A stretch of DNA of 64,000 bases, from contig JALHQT010000004.1 of the NCBI GenBank assembly GCA_022841825.1, forward strand, positions 124,001 to 188,000, given 5' to 3'. Below, one piece after another: positions 19,446 through 29,701 of this stretch. The notes under the pieces are model-generated. The model was not told where the DNA came from. It saw only the letters and a program-made list of their open reading frames with translations, and did not search any database. The position numbers and the translations under genes are program-made. How positions within the stretch are numbered: position 1 is the first letter of the stretch; the number at the start of each line of letters is the position of its first letter. The stretch comes from Anaerolineae bacterium (lineage in GTDB: Bacteria > Chloroflexota > Anaerolineae > Aggregatilineales > Phototrophicaceae).

Positions 19446-19456
19446 GGGAGAAAACT

Positions 19457-19527
19457 GAACCGCAGAGACGCGAAGGAGGCGAAGGGGAATAATGCCCAAC
19501 TTCTCATTCCTCGCGCCTTCGCGGTTC
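19457..19527. repeat. Imperfect inverted repeat with GCGAAGG motifs
   Basis: GAACCGC (19457-19463) pairs with GCGGTTC (19521-19527). The inner sequence carries GCGAAGGAGGCGAAGG facing CGCGCCTTCGCGG. It occupies the gap before rsmA. Sequences of this type recur between genes in environmental genomes; its role is unknown. Confidence 0.4.
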
Positions 19528-19541
19528 ACATCAAGTGAACC

Positions 19542-20357
19542 ATGAACCCAAAGCTTCTGCTTGAACAATACGGTCTGGACGCAAAAAAGTCCCTGGGGCA
19601 GAACTTTCTCCACGACCCGAACGTGCTGGAGAAGATTGTCAGTCTGTCGGACGTGACTGCGCAGGATACCGTACTGGAGATTGGTCCAGGCACGGGAGCG
19701 CTGACCGAGGTGCTGGCGCGCCACGCCGGGCGGGTGGTCGCGGTCGAGCTGGATACGCGCCTGGAGCCGATCCTGCGCGCGCGCTTGGGGGAGATGTCGC
19801 ACGTTTCACTGCACTTTGGCGACATCCTGCGGACGAATGTGCGCGCACTGCTCGACACAGAGCGCTTTCTTGTGGTGGCGAACGTGCCCTACTACATCAC
19901 GAGCGCCATCCTCCGCCATCTGCTCGAAAACGATACGCGCCCCCAACGGCTGATCCTGACGGTTCAGCTCGAAGTCGCACAGCGCTTGGTCGCCAAGCCC
20001 AATGACATGAGCCTGTTGAGTGTCAGCACACAGTTCTATGCCACATCACGCATTGTCATGAGGCTCAATCCGGCGGTCTTCTATCCTCGCCCGGATGTGA
20101 CGAGCGCGGTTGTGCGTATGGATGTGCATCCGCGTCCGCTGGTGGAGGTGCCGAGTGAGACGGCGTTCTTTTCGGTCGTGCGGGCGGGCTTCAGCCAGAA
20201 GCGCAAACAGCTCAAGAACGCGGTCGGTGATGGGCTGCACATGGCGACCGATGAAGCGGCTGTCATGATTGAGCGCGCCGGGATCGATCCGCGCCGCCGC
20301 GCGGAAACGCTGACGCTGGAGGAGTGGGCAGCGCTGACGCGCGCCTATGCGGGCTGA
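19542..20357 (+). CDS. rsmA: 16S rRNA dimethyladenosine transferase
   Basis: The 271-aa protein matches RsmA/KsgA throughout: KKSLGQNFLHDPNVLEKIV at the N-terminus, the SAM-binding loop LEIGPGTGALTEVLA, the acidic VVAVELD, the catalytic NVPYYIT and the C-terminal GFSQKRKQLKNAV. It dimethylates two adjacent adenosines near the 3' end of 16S rRNA during small-subunit maturation. Length is normal for the family. The start MNPKLLLEQYGL agrees with the usual N-terminus. Confidence 0.95.
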   Translation: MNPKLLLEQYGLDAKKSLGQNFLHDPNVLEKIVSLSDVTAQDTVLEIGPGTGALTEVLARHAGRVVAVELDTRLEPILRARLGEMSHVSLHFGDILRTNVRALLDTERFLVVANVPYYITSAILRHLLENDTRPQRLILTVQLEVAQRLVAKPNDMSLLSVSTQFYATSRIVMRLNPAVFYPRPDVTSAVVRMDVHPRPLVEVPSETAFFSVVRAGFSQKRKQLKNAVGDGLHMATDEAAVMIERAGIDPRRRAETLTLEEWAALTRAYAG

Positions 20358-20490
20358 AATCTGCAACCATGTCCCCTTTTGCGCGTATACTAAGGTCAGT
20401 GGCGATCAATGCATACGACTCGCTGCTTCAGGGGACATCTGGACGTCGCCGCGAACGTCCGCACAATCATTAGCACAAGGCACGCTGCTT

Positions 20491-21252
20491 ATGCGCATCA
20501 GAAGCAAGAATACGAGTTGGCTGGTCATCATCGGGGCGATGGTGGGCTTGGCTGTGCTTCCCGGCGGCTTGGACCCGGCAGCCGCTGGGCTGCTGGTCGC
20601 GCTCTTCGGCGCGTCGGCGGCAGCCACCCTGCTGGAATTCCAGCCAGCGCGCCTGGTCGAACGGTCACGCTCTTCGCTGAACGCGCTGCGCATGAGTCCC
20701 GAAGCACGGGAGGCGAGCGAACGTGCCCGGCGACGCGGCGGAAGCGCGCCGTCCAGCCTGGTTTTGCTCGATGTGGGCTTGATCGCGGCACAGATGACGG
20801 ATCAGGGGCTGGTCATGCGGCGCGAACGAAGCCTCTCGAAAGACGATGATGGCGTGCGCCCGTTTGCCGTCTTGCAGGTGCCGCCGGAAGCCTCCGACCG
20901 CAATGCGGTCATTCGCTTTGAATTCATCGATCAGCATGGGCAGATCCGCTACGTCCATGAGATGCAGACCTATCTGCGAGATGGCGAGATGAACTTGCTG
21001 GCGGATCATCAGATGCGTCTGTACGGCAATGATGAGGTTGGTGCAGGCGATTGGGATCTGCGTATCTCGGTCGATAACCGCCTGATCGGGGCACACGCCT
21101 TCGCCGTGACACCTTCGCTGGAAGATCGCTATCCGGCGGCGGCGCGCGAACGTGCTGCACGGCGGCTGGCGCAGGAAAACGCACAGAATAACACGCCGTC
21201 GCGCCTGGAAGATCTGCTGCGCGACCAATCGCAGCAGCAGGGACGCCGATAG
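20491..21252 (+). CDS. Membrane-anchored hypothetical protein, paralogue A
   Basis: The 253-aa product starts at ATG 20491 (AAGG upstream). It has two closely spaced hydrophobic segments (about 10-50) and then a soluble domain with PFAVLQVP, IRFEFIDQHGQIRYVHE and WDLRISVDNRLIGAHAFAV. It ends with LEDLLRDQ and a basic tail. No known family is recognised. The next gene encodes a protein with the same layout and matching motifs, so the two probably arose by duplication and may act together at the membrane. Confidence 0.65.
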   Translation: MRIRSKNTSWLVIIGAMVGLAVLPGGLDPAAAGLLVALFGASAAATLLEFQPARLVERSRSSLNALRMSPEAREASERARRRGGSAPSSLVLLDVGLIAAQMTDQGLVMRRERSLSKDDDGVRPFAVLQVPPEASDRNAVIRFEFIDQHGQIRYVHEMQTYLRDGEMNLLADHQMRLYGNDEVGAGDWDLRISVDNRLIGAHAFAVTPSLEDRYPAAARERAARRLAQENAQNNTPSRLEDLLRDQSQQQGRR

Positions 21253-21284
21253 CCGATTCAGACCTTAGGGGTGCGCAGGGAATT

Positions 21285-22106
21285 ATGTTTGAGCGATGGA
21301 AAATCGACCGCCGTTTCGCCGAGATCGTCGGCGGCATTGGGCTGCTGCTGCTCGCTTTTGCGTTTGATTCGGGTATTGCCTGGCTGCTGGCAGTCGGAGG
21401 CATTTATCTGCTCTCCCGCCAGTTCACACAGTCGAGCCGCGCGCTGCGTGGTGAAGGGACGGCGTCAGCCCCCCGGTTTCGAGGAAGTCGCAGCGATGAG
21501 CGGCGCGACGAAACCCACCTGATCAACGATGCGCCGGAAGGCTCGCAGATTTACACGCACGCGCGTGATGCTGTGGTGCGCGCGGGACTTAACCCCTCGA
21601 CAGTGCCTGTTCTTCCTGTCGATCTTGGGCTGATGGTGTTCAGCCGCGACGAGATGCCCGCTGTCTTTCGTTCACGCGCGGTACCCGACGATGTCGATTA
21701 CGTGCAGCCGTTCGTGCAGCTCCGTTTGGCGACCCACGCGACAGGCAAGGTGCGCTTTGAGCTGATCGATGCGGATGGGCAGGCAGTCTTCATCCACGAG
21801 GATATGTACGAGCTTCATACGGGGATGAATTTGGTCTCGCCGTCTGCGCGCCTGCCGATTCACGACGCTCATGCCATGCATCGTAACTGGAGCCTGCGCG
21901 TCAGCGCCGATGGAGTGCTGCTGGCTGAACACCATTTCGAATGGACGGAAAGCACCGAAAAGGTCATTCGCCGTCACGTCCAGGTGGATGGTGAATTGAG
22001 CAACGAGATGCGCCAGATGCTGGAAGACAACCGCCTGGAGAAGCTCAGTCTGGATGAGCTGCTGTCCGACCAGGAGGAAGTACCCGCCCAGCGTGCCCGC
22101 CGTTAG
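21285..22106 (+). CDS. Membrane-anchored hypothetical protein, paralogue B
   Basis: The 273-aa protein has an N-terminal hydrophobic pair (about 13-45) and a disordered basic linker. Its domain (PVDLGLMVF, YVQPFVQLRLA, VRFELIDADGQAVFIHEDMYELHTGMNL, WSLRVSADGVLLAEHHFEW) is clearly related to the preceding protein. It also ends with a similar SLDELLSDQ. The start ATG has AGGGAATT before it. The domain looks beta-rich and could bind a ligand or partner, but no function can be assigned. Its end overlaps the convergent WD40 gene by 4 nt. Confidence 0.65.
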   Translation: MFERWKIDRRFAEIVGGIGLLLLAFAFDSGIAWLLAVGGIYLLSRQFTQSSRALRGEGTASAPRFRGSRSDERRDETHLINDAPEGSQIYTHARDAVVRAGLNPSTVPVLPVDLGLMVFSRDEMPAVFRSRAVPDDVDYVQPFVQLRLATHATGKVRFELIDADGQAVFIHEDMYELHTGMNLVSPSARLPIHDAHAMHRNWSLRVSADGVLLAEHHFEWTESTEKVIRRHVQVDGELSNEMRQMLEDNRLEKLSLDELLSDQEEVPAQRARR

Positions 22107-23014
22107 CGCTGGGCAGCCCACAGGCGCAAGGTGTTATCTCCCCCGCCCGTGACCAGGAACTGCCCGGCAGGATGGAACGCGAGCGACAGGATCGCTTTCG
22201 TATGCCCCTCCAATACCGCCAGAAGTGCGCCACTCGTCCTGTCCCATAACTTTGCGCAGGTGTCGCGCCCGCCCGTCGCCAGAAGTGCGTAGTCGGGCGA
22301 ATAGGCGATGCAGTCAACCCCCCCGGCGTGTCCTGCGATGGCTCGGATTTCTCTCGCAGCGCTGATGTCCCACAACCGCCATGTTCCATCCTTGCAGGCA
22401 GTCGCCAGGATGCCACCATCTGGGCTGAAGGCAAGGTCACGGACCCAGCTTCCCTGTTCCAGGATACCTGCGGCTCGTTTTTTCTGCGTATCCCACAGCC
22501 GTACACTGCCATCCCAACTGCCGGATGCCAGGATGCCTGATGCACCAAAGGCGATGCTGGTGACGGCAGCCGTGTGCCCGATCAACGAGATGGGCATGCC
22601 ATCATTGGAGAAGTCGTAGAGACAGATCGTGCCATCGCTCCCGCCGCTGGCAAGCATGCCGCCAGTGCGGTCAAACGCCACGCATTCTGCCGAGGCGGCG
22701 TGCCCGCGCAATACGGAGACCGACGCGCCAGTGCTGCTGTTCCACAGGCGCACGGTGGTATCGCTGCTGGCGGTGGCGATGACGCGGTTGTTGGCGGTGT
22801 AGGTGACCGATTTGACCGGTGCCTCATGACCGACGATCTGGAGGTCAGGTGCGCCGCCGAAACCGCCGCGCCAGATGGCGACGCCGTTCCCGTGCGCCGC
22901 AGCCAGACTGCTTCCGTCCGGGGACCAGGTCACCTGGGTGATGAAGCCGAGCGATAGGCGATCCAGCTCGGTAAGGTGGGCAGCGGTTTGCAGTGACAGC
23001 GGCAGGAACGACAT
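22103..23014 (-). CDS. WD40-repeat protein
   Basis: The protein is 303 aa from ATG 23014, which has GAGAGG six bases upstream (an ATG at 23044 is weaker). It consists almost entirely of WD40 repeats, about seven, such as IATASSDTTVRLWNSSTG, LASGGSDGTICLYD and LATGGRDTCAKLWDRTSG, each with GH and WD-like ends. It should fold as one seven-bladed propeller that serves as a protein-binding platform. No signal peptide, kinase or other domain is attached, so the partner is unknown. Confidence 0.85.
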   Translation of the reverse strand: MSFLPLSLQTAAHLTELDRLSLGFITQVTWSPDGSSLAAAHGNGVAIWRGGFGGAPDLQIVGHEAPVKSVTYTANNRVIATASSDTTVRLWNSSTGASVSVLRGHAASAECVAFDRTGGMLASGGSDGTICLYDFSNDGMPISLIGHTAAVTSIAFGASGILASGSWDGSVRLWDTQKKRAAGILEQGSWVRDLAFSPDGGILATACKDGTWRLWDISAAREIRAIAGHAGGVDCIAYSPDYALLATGGRDTCAKLWDRTSGALLAVLEGHTKAILSLAFHPAGQFLVTGGGDNTLRLWAAQR

Positions 23015-23091
23015 AAGCAGCCTCTCATGTTTTGCTAACGCCATAATAGCGCGCGGCGTCTATGCTTTGCCATTATCAAGAGGATGTGCGT

Positions 23092-23466
23092 ATGGCAGAC
23101 AGTACTTTTTCCAATGTATCCGGGCACCAGTTCATGAAGCTGACGACGTTCCGCAAGACCGGGGTCGCCGTGCCGACGCCTGTCTGGTTTGCGCACGTCG
23201 GCGACGTGTTGTATGTGACAACGCAAGTGAATGCGGGCAAGGTCAAGCGTATTCGCAACAATGGGCGTGTGACGGTCGAGCCATGCACTGCCAGCGGTCA
23301 GTCACTCGGCGCGGCGGTCGAGGCGCAGGCGCGTGAACTCTCGCCTGAAGAATCCAAGCCGGCGGACACGGCACTCAGCAAGAAGTATCGCTGGCAGTAC
23401 GCGATGTTCACGCTGATGGGCAAGCTGCGCGGCGGCAAGGCGACGTTTCTGGAAGTGAAGCGTTAA
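23092..23466 (+). CDS. PPOX-class (pyridoxamine-oxidase-like) F420/flavin protein
   Basis: The 124-aa protein starts at ATG 23092, with AGAGGA upstream. It has the split-barrel pattern FMKLTTFRKTGVAVPTPVWFAHVGDVLYVTT and KVKRIRNNGRVTVEPC, seen in PPOX-class F420-dependent oxidoreductases of about this size. Such enzymes reduce or oxidise small cofactors or xenobiotics. The choice between F420 and FMN cannot be made from the sequence alone. It stands alone. Confidence 0.8.
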   Translation: MADSTFSNVSGHQFMKLTTFRKTGVAVPTPVWFAHVGDVLYVTTQVNAGKVKRIRNNGRVTVEPCTASGQSLGAAVEAQARELSPEESKPADTALSKKYRWQYAMFTLMGKLRGGKATFLEVKR

Positions 23467-23472
23467 AGGCAG

Positions 23473-23547
23473 GAAAGTTAAAAGGGGTGATGGCAGATGC
23501 GGTATCATCGCGTCTCAATCGCCTTTAACTTTGCACTTTTAACTTTG
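23473..23547. repeat. AT-rich intergenic inverted repeat
   Basis: GAAAGTTAAAAGG at 23473-23485 is matched on the other strand by CTTTTAACTTT at 23536-23546 and nearly by CCTTTAACTTTG at 23522-23533. It fills the gap between the PPOX gene and the glycosyltransferase and may form a bidirectional hairpin. Confidence 0.45.
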
Positions 23548-23560
23548 AACGCTTAAGCCC

Positions 23561-24670
23561 ATGCACATCGGTCTGAACGCGCATCTGCTTTCGTCTCAAC
23601 CGGGCTACCGCTCGGCGGGCATTCACCAGTACATCGACAATCTCCTGCGTGAGCTGCCAGCCGCTGCTCCGGAGCATCGCTATACGGCGATGGTCGGCGC
23701 GCGCCAGCCGCGCACCTATCCGGCTATGACGATGCGCAAAGCGCCGCTGGATACCGAGCAGCCGCTGCGGCGCATCGTGTGGGAGCAGGCGGTTCAGCCC
23801 TGGTCACTGGGGCGTTACGATCTCTATCATGCGCTGGCGTTCGTCGCACCCGCTCTGCTGCTGACACCGATGGTCGTGACGATCTACGACCTGAGCTTCT
23901 TTCACTACCCCGACCGCCTGCCGCGCAGCCGCCGCCTGTATTTGCAGCGTTTGACCGAGTGGACATGCCAGCGCGCCCGCCGCATCATCGCCATCTCGCA
24001 GAGCACGGCGCGCGACGTGGCGGCAACGTTTGGCATCGCGCCTGATCGGATTGATGTCGCGCCGCCGGGCTGCGACTTCTCGCGCTTTCGCCCCCTGCCG
24101 CCGGAGGATGTCGCTGCCTTTCGACATGCGCAGGGGCTGCCAGAGCGCTTCTGGCTTTTCATCGGCACGCTGGAACCGCGCAAAAACCTCACCATGCTGA
24201 TCGACGCGTATGCCGCGCTGCCCGATGCGGAGCGACTTCCTCTAGTGATCGCGGGGGGTAAGGGCTGGGACTACGAGCCAATCTTCGCGGCAGTCGAGCG
24301 CTATCGTCTGGGCGAGTGGGTGCGTTTTCCGGGATTTGTGTCGGCAGAAGCCCTGCCGCTCTGGTACAATGCCGCGCAAACCTTCATCTATCCGTCGGTG
24401 TTTGAGGGCTTTGGCATTCCGGTGCTGGAAGCGATGGCATGTGGGACGCCTGTGATCGCCAGTCATGCGACATCGCTGCCGGAGGTGGTGGGCGACGCTG
24501 GCATTTGCCTCCCCCCCGATGATGTCGGCGCGTGGACGGCAGCACTCCGGCGCGCGCAGGGTGATGCGATGTGGCGCACGAGCGCGGGTGAGGGCGGATT
24601 GGCGCGGGCGCAGCGCTTCACCTGGCGGGAGACGGCAGCGCGGACAGCGGCGAGTTATCGTAAGTGTTAG
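23561..24670 (+). CDS. Family 4 glycosyltransferase
   Basis: This 369-aa GT-B protein shows the GT4 acceptor-side start IGLNAHLLSSQPGYRSAGIHQY, the middle ISQSTARDVAATFGI, FIGTLEPRKNLTMLIDAYA, and the nucleotide-sugar motif SVFEGFGIPVLEAMACGTPVIAS with the E-x7-E pair. It transfers a sugar in envelope polysaccharide or lipid glycan assembly. The polyprenyl-phosphate sugar transferase lies 12 nt downstream, so both probably serve one exopolysaccharide pathway. Confidence 0.9.
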   Translation: MHIGLNAHLLSSQPGYRSAGIHQYIDNLLRELPAAAPEHRYTAMVGARQPRTYPAMTMRKAPLDTEQPLRRIVWEQAVQPWSLGRYDLYHALAFVAPALLLTPMVVTIYDLSFFHYPDRLPRSRRLYLQRLTEWTCQRARRIIAISQSTARDVAATFGIAPDRIDVAPPGCDFSRFRPLPPEDVAAFRHAQGLPERFWLFIGTLEPRKNLTMLIDAYAALPDAERLPLVIAGGKGWDYEPIFAAVERYRLGEWVRFPGFVSAEALPLWYNAAQTFIYPSVFEGFGIPVLEAMACGTPVIASHATSLPEVVGDAGICLPPDDVGAWTAALRRAQGDAMWRTSAGEGGLARAQRFTWRETAARTAASYRKC

Positions 24671-24682
24671 GCGTGCAGTGTT

Positions 24683-26131
24683 ATGGAAACAAACGGATAC
24701 CAAGCGGCGCAAAAGACGATTGAACCGCCCTGGCTCCTGCCAGCGGTAGATGTCGCCCTGGCGTTTGTCTCGTTTGCCCTGGCATACCTCGCGCGCTACG
24801 ACTGGCAGATCATCCGTCCCGTCTTCGACCCCAATCGCGCGGGGTTTGAACCCTATTTGCCCTATGCCGCCGCGTTTGCCCTTTGGCTTCACATGCACAA
24901 TCGCGGGGCAGGCTTGTACCGCCCGATGCGCGGTCGCCCGGTCATGGACGAAATCTATGGCTTGATCAACGGTGTCACGAATGCCACGTTGATCCTGATG
25001 GCGTTGAGCTTTGTCTTGCAGCCGCTGGTCTTCAGTCGTTTGATGATGATCTATGTCGCCGTGTTCGCCGTGCTGCTGATGTCGGCGGCGCGCATCATCC
25101 GCCGCTTCATTCATGCGCGGCTGCGTGCGCGGGGCATCGGCGTGCAGCGCACACTGGTGCTCGGTGGCGGGGAAGTCGGGCTGGCGGTGCTGCGCAATAT
25201 GCTGGGACGCAAAGAACTGGGCTATTTTCCGGTTGGCTTCCTCGATGAGGACAGCGAACGCGCCAGCGCTGACATCGGGCGGGTGCGCGCGCTCGGTACG
25301 CTCGACAATCTCAAGCAGGTGCTGCGCGACCAGCGCGTGGATACGGTCGTGGTCGCGCTGCCCTGGTCGCAGCGTGAGCGCATCATGAAGCTGATGAAGG
25401 TGGCGCGCAAGGCGAATGTTGAGGTCAACCTCGTCCCGGATGTATTTGAGCTGAATCTGCGCCAGGTTCAGGTCGATCAGCTTGAGGGAATCCCGCTGCT
25501 GCGCGTGAACGGTGATGTGCCGTTCAAATCGTCGAATCGGCTGGTCAAGCGTGTGGTCGATCTCGTGCTGACAATCCTCACCGCACCCGTGTGGCTCCTG
25601 ATCTTCGGGGTGGTCGCGCTGGCGGTGTGGCTGGAAGATCGTGGCGACTTGTTCTATGCACAGACGCGCATGGGTGAGAACGGCAAACCGTTCAGTATCC
25701 TCAAGTTCCGCAGCATGATCCCAAATGCCGACAAGCTGCACGAAGCGCTTGTGCGCCAGAGCGGTGACGATCCGCGCCACCCTAAGCTGAAGGATGACCC
25801 GCGCATCACGCGCGTCGGGCGCATCCTGCGCCGGACGAGCATCGACGAACTGCCGCAGCTCCTGAATGTGCTGAAGGGCGAGATGAGCCTGGTGGGTCCG
25901 CGCCCACCGACGCCGGATGAGGTCGAGTTGTACGAACCCTGGCACATGCAGCGTCTACAGGTGAAGCCTGGGATGACGGGCTTGTGGCAGGTGCGCGGGC
26001 GCAGCGAAGTGCCGTTTGAGGAGATGTGCCTGCTCGACATCTACTACATCGAGAACTGGTCGATGCAGCTTGACGCGCAGATCCTGATGATGACGATCCC
26101 GCGCGTGCTGCTGCGGCAGGGAGCGTATTAA
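24683..26131 (+). CDS. Undecaprenyl-phosphate sugar phosphotransferase (WcaJ-like)
   Basis: The 482-aa protein has four N-terminal membrane helices (to about 135), a Rossmann-like CoA_binding_3 region ([19 protein letters not shown]) and one more helix near 290-315. The C-terminal bacterial sugar transferase domain carries [45 protein letters not shown]-like sequence (here [12 protein letters not shown]) and [12 protein letters not shown]. It loads the first sugar phosphate onto undecaprenyl phosphate for exopolysaccharide synthesis. It follows the GT4 gene closely. Confidence 0.9.
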   Translation: [482 protein letters not shown]

Positions 26132-26134
26132 CTT

Positions 26135-26275
26135 GAGAGCAAATTGGCAAGGAAGCAAATTAGCTTGATAGCTTTTTAGCCTGGATAGCTCTAGAGATAC
26201 TGTCGTTCAGAGCGCTGCCAACTTACCCAGCTATCAAGCTCTTGAGCTAATTTGCTAATCCGCTAATTTGCCTTG
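26135..26275. repeat. Long imperfect inverted repeat, copy 1
   Basis: Arms of roughly 45-50 bp made of AGCAAATTAGCTTGATAGCT-like units face each other across a 45-bp centre. A related structure with the same units occurs at 28931-29080. No coding potential is seen. It could be a non-autonomous mobile repeat or a transcript-end hairpin. Confidence 0.6.
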
Positions 26276-26292
26276 TGATTGAGGTGTATTGT

Positions 26293-26679
26293 ATGACCGT
26301 AGCACTCTTCGATGGGATGTGCATGATCTGCCAGAGTACGCGGCGTGTGATGACGGCGCTTGATTGGGGGCGGCGAATCGAGTGGCTGGATGTGCATCGC
26401 TGGAGCGAGGTCGAGCGCCGCTTTCCGGGACTCGATTATCAGACGGCGATGGGGCAGATCCATGTCATGGCGGATGGGCACGTGTACGCAGGCTTTCTAG
26501 GAACGCGGCGGCTGCTGCGCGACGTGCCGCTGGGCTATCCGCTGTGGCTGCTGATGCAGCTCCCCGGCATGACGTGGTTGGGCGCGCAGGTCTACCGCTT
26601 TATCGCGCGCCACCGTTACAAGATCAACCGCCTGTTCGGGATGCCCGTCTGCGACGATGGCGCGTGTCGGATTTCGTAA
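26293..26679 (+). CDS. DCC-family (DUF393) thiol-disulfide oxidoreductase-like protein
   Basis: The 128-aa protein starts at ATG 26293 (GAGG upstream). The family signature D-G-x-C-x-x-C is seen as FDGMCMICQ at the N-terminus. LLMQLPGMTWLGAQVYRFIARHRYKINRLFG near the end is also typical. DCC proteins are small thioredoxin-like oxidoreductases of poorly defined role. It lies tail to tail with the methyltransferase gene. Confidence 0.85.
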   Translation: MTVALFDGMCMICQSTRRVMTALDWGRRIEWLDVHRWSEVERRFPGLDYQTAMGQIHVMADGHVYAGFLGTRRLLRDVPLGYPLWLLMQLPGMTWLGAQVYRFIARHRYKINRLFGMPVCDDGACRIS

Positions 26680-26686
26680 ATTGCGG

Positions 26687-27460
26687 TTACGCCCGCGCAA
26701 CGACGACAGGCTGATAGAAGCCTGCCTCCTCCGGCATCAGCCATCGTACCTCATGAAACCCAGCGCGTTCGAGAGCACTCCTGAGCGTGCTGCGACGCAG
26801 TGCGCGGTAGCGGGTGGTGTACGTCTTCATGCTCCAGCCATCGGCGGGATGGAGCATCAGGATGAACTGCGTGACGACATATTCCTCCTCCTGCCAGTCC
26901 CAGACCTGGAACGCCACTCGCCTTCCTTGTGGTGAGTCGATGACGCGCTCAGAGGTCATCGTCGGGCGCTCTTCCAGCAGTTGGTCGTAATCGCGAGTGC
27001 TCGCAAGCAAGACGCCCTCTGGGCGCGTGACGGCGAAAAGCTGGCGCGCCGCTTCATCCAGTTCCTCGTCAGTGAGCAAGTGGGGGATGGCGTTGTCGTA
27101 GGCGAGGACGACATCAAAATTGCCTTCGACGCTGTGCGAGAGCGAGCGCATGTCGGCGACGCCGAACGTGATCGATACGCCCGCGTTCGTCGCTTCGTGA
27201 CGAGCGCGCTCGACTTCTCTCGCGCTGAGATCCGTCGCGCGGACGATGTAGCCACCTTGCTTTGCCAGCCCAATTGCCTGCGTCCTGATTCCGCAAGCGC
27301 AGTCCAGAACGCTCAAGGGATAACGTTCGGCGGGCATGAGCGAGCGGATGAGCTGGTCAAGCGCAGCACCCTGGCGCTCGACCGATGCCTGCCAATCCGC
27401 GAAGATCAGATGGTAATCGTCCGCCATCTCATCATAGAAGTGCCTGGCGTCGTCGGGCAT
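26687..27460 (-). CDS. SAM-dependent methyltransferase
   Basis: The 257-aa protein starts at ATG 27460, with GAGGAG upstream. It has the class I fold: HFYDEMADDYHLIF at the N-terminus, motif I VLDCACGIRTQAIGLA, acidic TDLSAREVERA, FGVADMRSL and FDVVLAYDNAIPHLL. Motif I has CACGIRT in place of the usual GCGTG, which is common in this subgroup. The substrate is unknown. It lies 33 nt downstream of the tyrosine phenol-lyase gene and may share its transcript. Confidence 0.85.
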   Translation of the reverse strand: MPDDARHFYDEMADDYHLIFADWQASVERQGAALDQLIRSLMPAERYPLSVLDCACGIRTQAIGLAKQGGYIVRATDLSAREVERARHEATNAGVSITFGVADMRSLSHSVEGNFDVVLAYDNAIPHLLTDEELDEAARQLFAVTRPEGVLLASTRDYDQLLEERPTMTSERVIDSPQGRRVAFQVWDWQEEEYVVTQFILMLHPADGWSMKTYTTRYRALRRSTLRSALERAGFHEVRWLMPEEAGFYQPVVVARA

Positions 27461-27493
27461 TGTTGGCTCCTCACATAACAAGAGCCATTCTAA

Positions 27494-29080
<1,587 letters not shown>

Positions 29081-29090
29081 ATCCACACGC

Positions 29091-29567
29091 TCACTCAATC
29101 GGTATCTCCGTCACATGCTTAACTTCGCTCAGGACGACGCTCGTCTGCAAGCGTGTGACGCCGGGCAGGGTGGAGAGGCGTTCGACCAACAGCGTCTCCA
29201 GCGCCTTGCGGTTGGCGACCACAATCTTGATCAGGAAGTCGAACTCGCCCGTCATGTGATGGCAGTCCAGCACTTCCGGCATCGCGCGCACCGCCTCCTC
29301 GAAGGCGACGATGTGATCGCGGTGATGGCGCTGCACCGAGATCTGCACGAAGCACAGCAAGTCCAGCCCCAGCAGCTCACGGTCGAGCAGCGCCACATAG
29401 CGCTGGATGTAACCGCGCGCTTCCAGCCGCTTGACGCGGTGGTTGATGGCGGGCTGCGACAGGTTGAGCAGGCGGCTCAACTCCGCTTTGCTGATGCTGG
29501 CGTCGCGCTGCAAGTGTCGCAGCAATTCGAGGTCGAGGTCGTCGAGTCCGGTGGGCGAGTCAGTCAT
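29091..29567 (-). CDS. Lrp/AsnC-family transcriptional regulator
   Basis: The 158-aa protein has the Lrp winged-helix head LDDLDLELLRHLQRDASISKAELSRLLNLSQPAINHRVKRLEARGYIQ and a C-terminal RAM (ACT-like) domain ending in VKHVTEIPIE. Such proteins sense amino acids and form octamers on DNA. It is encoded upstream of the tyrosine phenol-lyase gene in the same direction, so control of amino-acid breakdown is a reasonable guess. The two genes are separated by the long inverted repeat. Confidence 0.9.
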   Translation of the reverse strand: MTDSPTGLDDLDLELLRHLQRDASISKAELSRLLNLSQPAINHRVKRLEARGYIQRYVALLDRELLGLDLLCFVQISVQRHHRDHIVAFEEAVRAMPEVLDCHHMTGEFDFLIKIVVANRKALETLLVERLSTLPGVTRLQTSVVLSEVKHVTEIPIE

Positions 29568-29701
29568 GGTATTGCTCGCAGTCTACGAGAAGAAAAGGAG
29601 TCGATGTGAAACGCGAAAGATTCTAACGTGAATAGGCAGTGTGGCTTATGGAAGTTTCATGATGCGAGGCTACTCTGAGGCAGCAAAGGAGTCGCCTATC
29701 C

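Noticed and set aside
24242-25945. 567-aa reading frame antisense to the GT4 and sugar transferase genes
   Set aside because: It covers two clear genes and is His/Gln/Arg-rich with no domain; a shadow frame.
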